Shown here one piece after another: positions 54,297 through 62,388 of a stretch of DNA of 64,000 bases. The stretch comes from Cellulophaga fucicola (GTDB lineage Bacteria > Bacteroidota > Bacteroidia > Flavobacteriales > Flavobacteriaceae). The notes beneath the pieces were generated by a model. The model did not search any database, was not told the origin of the DNA, and saw only the letters and a list, made by a program, of their open reading frames with translations. The number at the start of each line of letters is the position of its first letter. Within the stretch, counting starts at the first letter, position 1. The translations under genes were made by a program, and so were the position numbers. The DNA is taken from the NCBI RefSeq assembly GCF_900119145.1, contig NZ_FPIY01000005.1, positions 124,001 to 188,000 of the forward strand, given 5' to 3'.

Positions 54297-55289
54297 ATTT
54301 GTTTTTATCTCTATTGTTTTTGTAACCAAATCCTCAATGGGGTTTTGTATTTCTTTAATTAAGTAAGTTGTTGCGGTTCTGCCTAAGCGTTCTCCCGGCT
54401 GGTCTACAGTTGTTAAGCTAGGTGTTATAATTGTAGCGCTGGCAGAGTTACTAAAGCCTACCACAGCTATTTCTTCTGGTATTTTTATAGAAAATTTGTT
54501 TAAGGTTTGTATAGCGCCAATTGCTGCATTATCTGTAATTGCAAAAATGGCATCTGGCCTTTTTTTCATACTAAGTAAAACGTTGGTTAATCTTTTTCCG
54601 TTGATAAGAGAAATATCTTCCGTACTTAAAATTAATTTTTCTTTAAGCGGTATGTTATTCGCTTCTAAAGCTCGTTTGTAACCCGCAAATCTTTTTTCGG
54701 AGTTATAAGAGTTTTCGGTTTCCTTTAAAATAGCAATTCTTTCTTTACCTAAACCTATTAGATGTTGTACTGCATTGTAGGCAGCTTCTTCTTCATCTAT
54801 TACAATTTGTGTACAGGGTATTTTGTCAGATACTTTATCAAATAAAACTAAAGGTACGCGCTGTAACATACTTAGAATTTTATTTACCGAAGATGTTTTT
54901 TTTGCCAAAGACATTAAAATACCATCTGCTCCAAACTGTATCATAGTTTGCAACATTTCTACTTGTTTTGTTTCATCGTTTTTAGACTCAGAAATAATTA
55001 CTCTATAACCAGACAATTCAGCTTCATCCAAAATGCCTTTTAAAATAGTAGTTGTGTAAATATGACTAACATTTGGTACAATTACGCCAAGTATATTCGT
55101 TTTCTTGGTTCTAAATCCTTTTGCAAAAAGATTAGGAACGTAGTTTAATTCGTTGGCTAATCTCTTAACTCTATCTACTGTAATAGGACTTATGTCTGGA
55201 TGATCATTTAAAGCTCTAGAAACTGTTGATACAGAAATGTTTAACTTTTTAGAGAGCTCTTTTAGGGTTACAGTGTGGTTCTTAGCCAT
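54264..55289 (-). CDS. LacI-family transcriptional repressor
   Basis: 341 aa regulator. The DNA-binding helix-turn-helix (VTLKELSKKLNISVSTVSRALN, from about residue 7) and the hinge are followed by a periplasmic-binding-protein-like sensor (about 60-335) with GVIVPNVSH, ILMSLAKK, LFDKV, FAGYKRAL and AIFAITDNAAIGA. ATG at 55289 is used; the longer reading from TTG adds eight residues before the conserved start. It is divergent from the receptor gene, with two operator-like sites between them, so it likely controls the glycosyl-glycerate locus. The inducer may be the sugar product. Confidence 0.9.
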   Translation of the reverse strand: MAKNHTVTLKELSKKLNISVSTVSRALNDHPDISPITVDRVKRLANELNYVPNLFAKGFRTKKTNILGVIVPNVSHIYTTTILKGILDEAELSGYRVIISESKNDETKQVEMLQTMIQFGADGILMSLAKKTSSVNKILSMLQRVPLVLFDKVSDKIPCTQIVIDEEEAAYNAVQHLIGLGKERIAILKETENSYNSEKRFAGYKRALEANNIPLKEKLILSTEDISLINGKRLTNVLLSMKKRPDAIFAITDNAAIGAIQTLNKFSIKIPEEIAVVGFSNSASATIITPSLTTVDQPGERLGRTATTYLIKEIQNPIEDLVTKTIEIKTNLVVRASTFKG

Positions 55290-55334
55290 TTTAAGATGCT
55301 TTTTGTAGATCAATATACATAAAAATATCTAATT

Positions 55335-55358
55335 GCAAACGTTCCCGCAAACGTTTGC
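55335..55358. promoter_or_regulatory. Tandem LacI-type operators
   Basis: GCAAACGTTTGC (55347-55358) is a perfect 12 bp palindrome; GCAAACGTT (55335-55343) is a second half-like site. Both have the CGTT-centred form of LacI-family operators. They lie between the divergent regulator and receptor genes, just before TAGTTTTTTGG, a possible -7 box. Confidence 0.75.
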
Positions 55359-55474
55359 ATAGTTTTTTGGCAATAAAAACATTAAATAATTACGGTAATC
55401 ATTATAAATTTATATAATAATTACAAATTACGTAATAGCAACCAACAAACTTAATATTAATAAAAATCAAGAAA

Positions 55475-58069
55475 ATGAAAAACTTAATTTTTGCAATTGC
55501 ATTAGTTTTTAGCGCTACTGGAGTATTTGGGCAAACCGATATTTCTGGTACAGTTAAAGATACGGACGGAGTTCCAGTAGATGGTGCCAATATTATTATA
55601 AAGGGCACAACAGAAGGTACAACATCAGATTTTGATGGTAATTATACATTGTCAACTAATTTAAGTGGATCTCAAGTTGTTAGAGTATCATATATAGGAT
55701 ACACTGCAGTAGAAAAAACAATAAACTTATCTGGTGGCAAAGCGGTTTTAAATATTGTTTTAAGCACAGATGGTCAGCAGTTAGATGAGGTTTTGTTAAC
55801 AGCAACATCAACTAGAAGGTCTCAGAAAGAAACACCTTTATCTGTTACTTCTTTAGGTGCAAAACAGTTGGCAAAAGTAAATACAAGTAGCCAGGCAGAT
55901 GTTTTGCGTAGTGTGCCAGGTATTACCGCAGAAGGTGGTGGTGGTGAGGTAGCATCTAATATTTTTGTAAGAGGTTTGCCTTCTGGCGGACAATATCAAT
56001 TTAACCCATTACAAATAGATGGTATGCCAGTGTTAAGTACATTTGGTTTAAACTCATCTGCACATGATGTATATTTTAGAAATGATATTGGTATAAAGAG
56101 TTTAGAGTTTGTACGTGGTGGTTCTTCTATATTATATGGTGTAGGTTCTGTTGCTGGTATTATTAATTATACCAGTATTACAGGTACAGTAGACCAAAAA
56201 ACAACATTAAGAACAGAGGTTGGTAGCAATTCTAGATACAAAGCAGATTTTGTTACAAGTGGTCCTTTAGGAGGCGAAGATTCTAATACGTTTTATGCGC
56301 TTTCTGGTTTTTATAGATATGATGAGGGGCCAATTATTACAGGTTTACCAACAGAAGGTTTTCAGTTAAGAGGTAATATTAAGCATGTAACAGAAAAAGG
56401 ATCATTTACACTTTCTGGTCAGTATATAGACGATCAAGTACAATTTTTCTTGCCTTACCCTTTAGAAGGTGGTTCTAGAAAAAGACCAACAGGGAATAAT
56501 GGTGAAGAGATATTTACATTACAAACAGCAGCTGCACAAGATATATCTTACCAAACTCCAAACGGAGTATATACTTCTCCTATAGAAGATGGTGTGTCTA
56601 CTAAAGGATCTTACATTATGGCCGATTTTAAACATAGGTTTGATGATGATTTTAAATTAGATGCAAAATTACGTTACTCTAAATACGAGCATCAATTTAA
56701 TTTATTTTTAGATGGAAGTGGAGTAGGCGGAGCAAAAGTAGTAGAAACACAACAAGAGTACTTAGATGCAAGAGGTTTAGCAAGTGGAGATTTTACATAC
56801 TTAAACGGGCAACCTTTAGCAGCAGATGCATTACTTTTTGAAAACAGAATTTTAGACAGAGATAGACCGTTAAAAGAATTAATGGCAGATATTAAATTAA
56901 CAAAATCTGTAGGGGTGCACAACCTTACTTTAGGTACTTTTTTATCTAGATCAGAAGCCGGAGATTTTAATGTAATTACTAGATATTTAGGAGAATACAA
57001 TAATAGACCTAGTTTAGTAAATGTTTCAGATTATAGTGTAAATGGAGTTACAAACAGAGGTTTAGCTTATACAAACAGAAATATTTCTAGTAATAAAGTA
57101 GCTGTTTTTCTTGCAGACGAAATTAAATTAGATCGTTGGAATTTAGATTTTGGTGTACGTTACGAAAGAGCATCAGGAGATATAGAAAATGAAGGAACAG
57201 ATTCTTACTTAGTTGATAATACAGGTATAGCAGGTTTAGATAATGTAGCTTGGGGTAATGGTAGCTACACAAGAGGTCACGTTTATGCAGATGATTTTGC
57301 AGTAGCAGTAGCTGCCTTGTATAAAGTAAATGATGATTTAAGTGTGTATGGTAACTTCTCTAGAGGATATTTTTTCCCAGAATTAAGAGGTACAAAGTTT
57401 GATGATTTTGGAAATCCATCTTCTTATGATACAGAAGAAATTCTTCAAGGAGAATTAGGTGTTAAGTATGGTATTCCTGGTTTTTCTGCAACAGCGGCAT
57501 TGTATAATGTAGGCTTAAAAGATAGAAGATCTGTAAGCTTTATAAATGCACCAGGAGGTGGTTTTATAGAAGATGTAGATAAGCAAGATACTAATACGTA
57601 CGGTATAGAAGGTACTTGGAACTGGGGATTTGCAGATAATTTTGCCTTTACAGGGTCTTTTACATATCAAAATCACGAAATAACAAAGTCAGAGAACGAC
57701 CCAACTATAGAAGGTAACGAACTAAGAAGACAGCCAAAAGTAATAAGCGCTTTAGGTATTAGTTTTGATGATTCTAAGCTAGATGCTAATTTTGATTACA
57801 ACTACACAGGTAAAAAATTCTCTAACGAAACAAATACAATAGAGTTAGATGCTATAGGTATAGCAAATTTTAATTTAGGATATACTTTTAGTTTAAGTGA
57901 AGACGGAGAAACATTAAGAATAGGTACACAAGTATTTAATCTTTTTAATTCTGACGGAATTACAGAAGGTTCTCCAAGGTTGGGTAACAACCAAACAGAT
58001 GAAGAGTTCTTTGTTGGTCGTCCTGTATTGCCAACAAGAGTGTTCTTTAACGCAACATTCAATTTTTAA
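55475..58069 (+). CDS. TonB-dependent outer-membrane receptor
   Basis: 864 aa outer-membrane transporter. Signal peptide 1-19 (VFGQ), a carboxypeptidase-regulatory-like domain (22-105; SGTVKDTDGVPVDGANIIIKG-type start), then a plug domain (about 118-225; DVLRSVPGITAEGG, FVRGLPSGGQYQ, VRGGSSILYGVGSVAGIINY) and a barrel ending in a terminal Phe. It would bring the locus substrate into the periplasm. No SusD partner is present, so it is not a classical SusCD pair. It has LacI operators upstream and a hairpin downstream. Confidence 0.9.
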   Translation: MKNLIFAIALVFSATGVFGQTDISGTVKDTDGVPVDGANIIIKGTTEGTTSDFDGNYTLSTNLSGSQVVRVSYIGYTAVEKTINLSGGKAVLNIVLSTDGQQLDEVLLTATSTRRSQKETPLSVTSLGAKQLAKVNTSSQADVLRSVPGITAEGGGGEVASNIFVRGLPSGGQYQFNPLQIDGMPVLSTFGLNSSAHDVYFRNDIGIKSLEFVRGGSSILYGVGSVAGIINYTSITGTVDQKTTLRTEVGSNSRYKADFVTSGPLGGEDSNTFYALSGFYRYDEGPIITGLPTEGFQLRGNIKHVTEKGSFTLSGQYIDDQVQFFLPYPLEGGSRKRPTGNNGEEIFTLQTAAAQDISYQTPNGVYTSPIEDGVSTKGSYIMADFKHRFDDDFKLDAKLRYSKYEHQFNLFLDGSGVGGAKVVETQQEYLDARGLASGDFTYLNGQPLAADALLFENRILDRDRPLKELMADIKLTKSVGVHNLTLGTFLSRSEAGDFNVITRYLGEYNNRPSLVNVSDYSVNGVTNRGLAYTNRNISSNKVAVFLADEIKLDRWNLDFGVRYERASGDIENEGTDSYLVDNTGIAGLDNVAWGNGSYTRGHVYADDFAVAVAALYKVNDDLSVYGNFSRGYFFPELRGTKFDDFGNPSSYDTEEILQGELGVKYGIPGFSATAALYNVGLKDRRSVSFINAPGGGFIEDVDKQDTNTYGIEGTWNWGFADNFAFTGSFTYQNHEITKSENDPTIEGNELRRQPKVISALGISFDDSKLDANFDYNYTGKKFSNETNTIELDAIGIANFNLGYTFSLSEDGETLRIGTQVFNLFNSDGITEGSPRLGNNQTDEEFFVGRPVLPTRVFFNATFNF

Positions 58070-58100
58070 GTTAGTAGTTTTTTTGTTTATAATTATTACA

Positions 58101-58135
58101 AACACATTAGCGGAGGTTAGTGCCGCTAATGTGTT
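58101..58135 (+). terminator. Strong hairpin between receptor and glycosidase genes
   Basis: AACACATTAGCGG / CCGCTAATGTGTT, a perfect 13 bp stem with a 9-base loop. The T run after it is short. It may stabilise the receptor transcript or attenuate the downstream genes, which would give more receptor than enzyme. Confidence 0.6.
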
Positions 58136-58150
58136 TAATACAACAGTTTT

Positions 58151-59452
58151 ATGAAAGAGAAGTTAATATCACAAGCCATTAGAGTATTAGAAGATAATTT
58201 CCAAGAAGGAGGTTTTACTATACCATGTAAAGGATTGTATCCTTTTCAATGGAAATGGGATAGTGGTTTTATAGCTATAGGGCAGGCATATTATGATGCC
58301 TCAAAAGCAAAACAAGAAATAGCAACATTGCTAGATGCGCAATGGGATAATGGTTTTATACCACATATTGTTTTTCATAACGAAAGCGATACCTATTTTC
58401 CAGGAGCAGATGTACATAGGTCAGATTTAAGTCCGGTTGCATCTAAAAAATATAAATCTACAGGGATGACACAGCCACCTGTAACAGGTTTTGTGTTAGA
58501 AGAAATGTATAGAATTGCAGATGATAAAGAAGATATGTTTGCATTTATAAAAACCCAAATAGATAAGGTTTATGACAATCATAACTATTTTTATAAGAAT
58601 AGAGATGTAAATGATGAAGGTTTAGTGTTTATATACCATAACTGGGAATCTGGCACAGATAATTCACCTATTTGGGACGATATCTGGACAACAATGAATC
58701 CGCCAGAATATACTTTTGAACGTAGAGATACAACTCACGTAGACGCTTCTCAGAGACCTAGCAAAAGAGAATACGATCATTACCTGTATATTATAGAGAT
58801 AGCTAAGGAGAACAATTATAACGATGCTAAAATAGCAGAGTTATCTCCTTTTTTAGTTATAGATCCCTTGTTTAATGCAATGTTAATTAAATCTAACCAA
58901 GCTTTAATTAATTTATATATCCGTATTGGTGGTAACGAGGATAAAATTGCGCAATTAAAAAAATGGCAAGCAAAAAGTATAGAGGGCTTTAATTCTAAAT
59001 TGTGGGATGATAAGCTGGGAGCTTACGTCCATTACGATTTAAGAAAAGATGCACCTATTAGTTTTGTAACCTCTTCTTCTTTTGCGCCTTTGTATGCAAA
59101 CATACCTAGTCAAGAAAGAGCAGATGCTTTAGTGCACACAATGATGACCAAGTTTGGAGGAGAAGATAAGTACTTATGTGCTTCTTTTGACCCAGAAAGT
59201 GATCGTTTTGATCCTAAAAAATATTGGAGAGGACCAGTTTGGATTAATATGAATTGGATATTGTTCTACGGATTAAAAAATTATGGGTACACAGATATTG
59301 CAAATCGTGTTAAAGAAGATTCTATAGAACTTATAGAGAAATACGGTTTTTATGAGTACTTTAATTGTAAAAAAGGAACAGAAAATGCTGGTTACGGAGG
59401 AGGAGATTTCTCATGGAGTGCGGCATTACTTATAGATTTACTAAATAACTAA
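58151..59452 (+). CDS. GH63/MGH1-like glycosidase, probable glycosyl-glycerate hydrolase
   Basis: 433 aa (alpha/alpha)6-type glycosidase without a signal peptide, so cytoplasmic. It matches mannosylglycerate/glucosylglycerate hydrolases of GH63: PFQWKWDSGF (31-40), AQWDNGFIPHIVF (63-75), PPVTGFVLEEM (109-119), WESGTDNSPIWDD (165-177) and the tail FYEYFN..GT..AGYGGGDFSWSA (400-423). By position Asp170 would be the general acid and Glu402 the base. The length fits MGH/GgH (about 420-450). Neighbours are a sodium symporter and glycerate kinase, which supports release of a hexose and glycerate. Trehalase-type activity is the main alternative. Confidence 0.75.
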   Translation: MKEKLISQAIRVLEDNFQEGGFTIPCKGLYPFQWKWDSGFIAIGQAYYDASKAKQEIATLLDAQWDNGFIPHIVFHNESDTYFPGADVHRSDLSPVASKKYKSTGMTQPPVTGFVLEEMYRIADDKEDMFAFIKTQIDKVYDNHNYFYKNRDVNDEGLVFIYHNWESGTDNSPIWDDIWTTMNPPEYTFERRDTTHVDASQRPSKREYDHYLYIIEIAKENNYNDAKIAELSPFLVIDPLFNAMLIKSNQALINLYIRIGGNEDKIAQLKKWQAKSIEGFNSKLWDDKLGAYVHYDLRKDAPISFVTSSSFAPLYANIPSQERADALVHTMMTKFGGEDKYLCASFDPESDRFDPKKYWRGPVWINMNWILFYGLKNYGYTDIANRVKEDSIELIEKYGFYEYFNCKKGTENAGYGGGDFSWSAALLIDLLNN

Positions 59453-59462
59453 ACCAAATATA

Positions 59463-61109
59463 ATGAACTATATAGACTATATAATTGTTGGGCTTTACCT
59501 TTTTGGTTTCTTGGCGATGGGCTATTTTTTTAAGGAGAATAAAAATTCTAAAGATTATTTCTTAGGCGGAAAAAGCTTAGGGTGGTTTCCTTTAAGTCTG
59601 TCTACAATGGCTACACAATTATCGGCTATTAGTTTTATTTCTGCTCCTGCTTTTGTTGGTTTAAAACTAAATGGAGGGATGAAATGGCTTACGTTCGAGT
59701 TTGCTGTTCCGTTAGCTATGATTTTTATTATGGTTATTATAGTTCCGCCTTTGTTTAGGTCAGGAGTCGTTAGTATTTATGAGTTTGTAGAAAGACGTTT
59801 TCATTCTTCTACTCGTATGATTTTAAGTGTGGTGTTCTTAATTAGTAGAGCACTTGCAACTGGTGTTATGGTGTATACTATTTCTATAATATTACAGGCA
59901 GTTTTAGATATAGACTATGTGTACACGGTTTTAATTATAAGTGTAATAACCATTATATATTCTTGGCAAGGCGGTATGAAAGCTGTTGTCTGGGGAGATG
60001 CAATACAGATGATAATTTTATTTGTTGGCCTAATCGTTTGTTTATTTTACGGCTGGTCTTTATTAGATGCAACTCCAGGTGTTACAGAAAATTTTTCACC
60101 AGAAAGGTTACAAGTAATAGACTTTAATTGGGGCATAGGAGAAAATCAAGAATATGGGTTTTGGCCAATGCTAATCGGTGGTTTCTTTTTATATGTTTCT
60201 TATTATGGATGTGACCAAACCCAAGCACAACGTTTGTTATCTGCAAAAGATGAGGGTACAATACGTAAGCTGTTATTAGCTAACGGCTTATTGCGTTTTC
60301 CTGTGGTTCTTTTGTATTGTACAATTGGTTTGGTAATTGGTACACTGGTTATGAAAGCGCCAGATTTTTTAAATGACATTGCTGTAATGACGCAAAAGTA
60401 TTTTCCAGAAGAATATGCTGCTACTGGCGCCAAAGCAGATTTAATGATTCCTATTTTTATTACCAAGTATTTACCCCATGGGTTAATTGGTTTATTAATG
60501 GTTGGTATACTATCTGCAGCAATGTCTACTTTAAGTTCTACTGTAAACTCTTTATCTGCGGTTACTGTTGAGGACTTTTTTAATAGAGGTGATAAAAAAA
60601 TATCATCTAAAAAATATATGATAGTTTCTAAGGTCTCTGTAGTTTTTTGGGGGCTGGTATGTATGGCTAGCTCATTCTTATTTGGAGGTAGTAAAAGTGC
60701 CGTAATAGAAATTATTAATGCAATTGGTTCTGTTTTTTATGGACCAGTTTTGGTTACCTTTTTATTAGCAATGTTTTCTAAAAAGGTAAATTATAAAGGA
60801 ATAAATGCAGGTATTTTAGTAGCAGTTTTGGTAAATTTAATTTTTTCTAAGACAATGCAAAATATGGTAGGCATAGATCTAGGGATACATATTTTTTGGA
60901 TATGGTTAAACTTTACAGGTGTTCTTTTAACTTTAGGAGTTAGTTACCTTGTAAGTTATTTAACGGGTTGGCAAAAAGAAAAAACCAATGTTCTAACAAA
61001 TGTGTTTCCAAAGAAGTCAGATTTTTTAATCAAAGAAGTATATATCTTATTAGGCTTCTTTATTATAATACTTATTATAAGTTTTCTAATCCCCCAAATA
61101 TATAGCTAG
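59463..61109 (+). CDS. Sodium:solute symporter (SSS family)
   Basis: 548 aa inner-membrane transporter with about 13-14 helices. SSS motifs are NSKDYFLGGKSLGWFPL (29-45), SAISFISAPAFVG and GLMVGILSAAMSTLSSTVNSLSA (about 341-361). It starts 10 bp after the glycosidase gene. By context it carries the intact glycosyl-glycerate or its sugar into the cytoplasm with sodium. Confidence 0.85.
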   Translation: MNYIDYIIVGLYLFGFLAMGYFFKENKNSKDYFLGGKSLGWFPLSLSTMATQLSAISFISAPAFVGLKLNGGMKWLTFEFAVPLAMIFIMVIIVPPLFRSGVVSIYEFVERRFHSSTRMILSVVFLISRALATGVMVYTISIILQAVLDIDYVYTVLIISVITIIYSWQGGMKAVVWGDAIQMIILFVGLIVCLFYGWSLLDATPGVTENFSPERLQVIDFNWGIGENQEYGFWPMLIGGFFLYVSYYGCDQTQAQRLLSAKDEGTIRKLLLANGLLRFPVVLLYCTIGLVIGTLVMKAPDFLNDIAVMTQKYFPEEYAATGAKADLMIPIFITKYLPHGLIGLLMVGILSAAMSTLSSTVNSLSAVTVEDFFNRGDKKISSKKYMIVSKVSVVFWGLVCMASSFLFGGSKSAVIEIINAIGSVFYGPVLVTFLLAMFSKKVNYKGINAGILVAVLVNLIFSKTMQNMVGIDLGIHIFWIWLNFTGVLLTLGVSYLVSYLTGWQKEKTNVLTNVFPKKSDFLIKEVYILLGFFIIILIISFLIPQIYS

Positions 61110-61110
61110 G

Positions 61111-62268
61111 ATGAATTATTTAGTTATTCCAGATAAGTTTAAAGGCTCATTAACGGCTAAAGAAGTAATACAGTCAATTACTAATGGCTTGGAACGAGCA
61201 GACAAATCTCCATCTATAGATACTGTAATAGCCTCCGACGGAGGAGACGGTTTCTTAGATGCGGTTGCAACAAATATTGTGGCAGAAGAAGTTATAGTGG
61301 AAACATTAGATCCTTTAGGAACTAAAATTTTTGCTAGTTATTTATTTAAAGAAGAAACAAAAACGGCATATGTAGAACTTGCAAAGGCTTCTGGGTTAGA
61401 GCTGTTAAAAGAAAAAGACCGCTGTGCAAAATCTACATCTACTTATGGTACAGGTATTTTAATTAAAAATGCTATTAAAAAAGGAGCAACTAAAATATAC
61501 GTGGGTCTTGGTGGTAGTGCTACTAACGATGCTGGTATGGGTATAGCCGCTGCTTTAGGTTATTCTTTTTTAGATGAAGACGGAATAGTTTTAAACCCTA
61601 TAGGAGATAATTTATCTAAAGTATTTAAAATTGAACGTAATGCTACTGCTTCAATTCTAAACCGAATACAATTTTTTGCTGTTAATGATGTAGATAATCC
61701 ATTATTTGGACCTAATGGAGCTGCTTATGTTTATGCAAAACAAAAAGGAGCTTGTACAGAGGATATTGCAAAATTAGATAATGCTTTAGAGTATTTTAAT
61801 TCTGTTATTAAACATAGTTTAGTCGTAGATAATTCTCTATTACCTGGGGCAGGTGCAGCAGGAGGTACTGCTTATGGTTTAAAAACTTTTTTTAATGCAG
61901 AGTTTATAAGCGGGGTTAATTTTTTATTAGAATTAGCACAGGTTTCAACAATCTTTAAAAACAAAAAGATAGACTATGTAATTACCGGAGAAGGTAAAAT
62001 TGATAGTCAGACTAGTAACGGTAAATTGGTAAAAGGTATAGTAGACTTATCTAAACAGTTTAATGTACCTGTAGTTGCTGTTTGTGGTAAGTTAGATGCA
62101 AATAAGGCTGAATTACAAAAAATGGGACTAAAAAATGCTATAGAAATATACGATAAAAAAAAGAGTGTAGATTATAGTATGAGGAACGCAGCCAAGCTAG
62201 TAGAAAATATAATGTATCAGTTTTTCAAAAAAAAAACGAGCATAATGTTTAAAATAAAGTTAATGTAA
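61111..62268 (+). CDS. Glycerate kinase
   Basis: 385 aa type-1 glycerate kinase (GlxK/GarK family), giving 2-phosphoglycerate from glycerate and ATP. Motifs are PDKFKGSLTAKEV (7-19), SDGGDGFLDAV, the glycine-rich GLGGSATNDAGMGIAAALGY (about 131-150), GAGAAGGTAYG (about 250-260) and VITGEGKIDSQTSNGK. It starts 1 bp after the symporter stop, so it is the last gene of this operon. It is the clue that the locus substrate contains glycerate. The last residues (KTSIMFKIKLM) extend past the usual end. Confidence 0.9.
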   Translation: MNYLVIPDKFKGSLTAKEVIQSITNGLERADKSPSIDTVIASDGGDGFLDAVATNIVAEEVIVETLDPLGTKIFASYLFKEETKTAYVELAKASGLELLKEKDRCAKSTSTYGTGILIKNAIKKGATKIYVGLGGSATNDAGMGIAAALGYSFLDEDGIVLNPIGDNLSKVFKIERNATASILNRIQFFAVNDVDNPLFGPNGAAYVYAKQKGACTEDIAKLDNALEYFNSVIKHSLVVDNSLLPGAGAAGGTAYGLKTFFNAEFISGVNFLLELAQVSTIFKNKKIDYVITGEGKIDSQTSNGKLVKGIVDLSKQFNVPVVAVCGKLDANKAELQKMGLKNAIEIYDKKKSVDYSMRNAAKLVENIMYQFFKKKTSIMFKIKLM

Positions 62269-62354
62269 GTTATTACGTTGTAATATTTAATAGTATTTAA
62301 GATTAATTGTTGGTTTTTTAAGATTTTATTAAGAAGTGTAACTTTTGATAAAAT

Positions 62355-62362
62355 TACATTTG
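62355..62362 (+). promoter_or_regulatory. -7 box of the last outer-membrane protein gene
   Basis: TACATTTG, a fit to TAnnTTTG, 27 bp before ATG at 62389. A spaced -33 TTG was not evident. Confidence 0.45.
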
Positions 62363-62388
62363 TTCAAAACAAACTAAGCCAATCTTAA

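Noticed and set aside
55290-55313. TTG start for the LacI-type regulator
   Set aside because: It adds eight residues before the conserved start; the ATG at 55289 is normal for the family.
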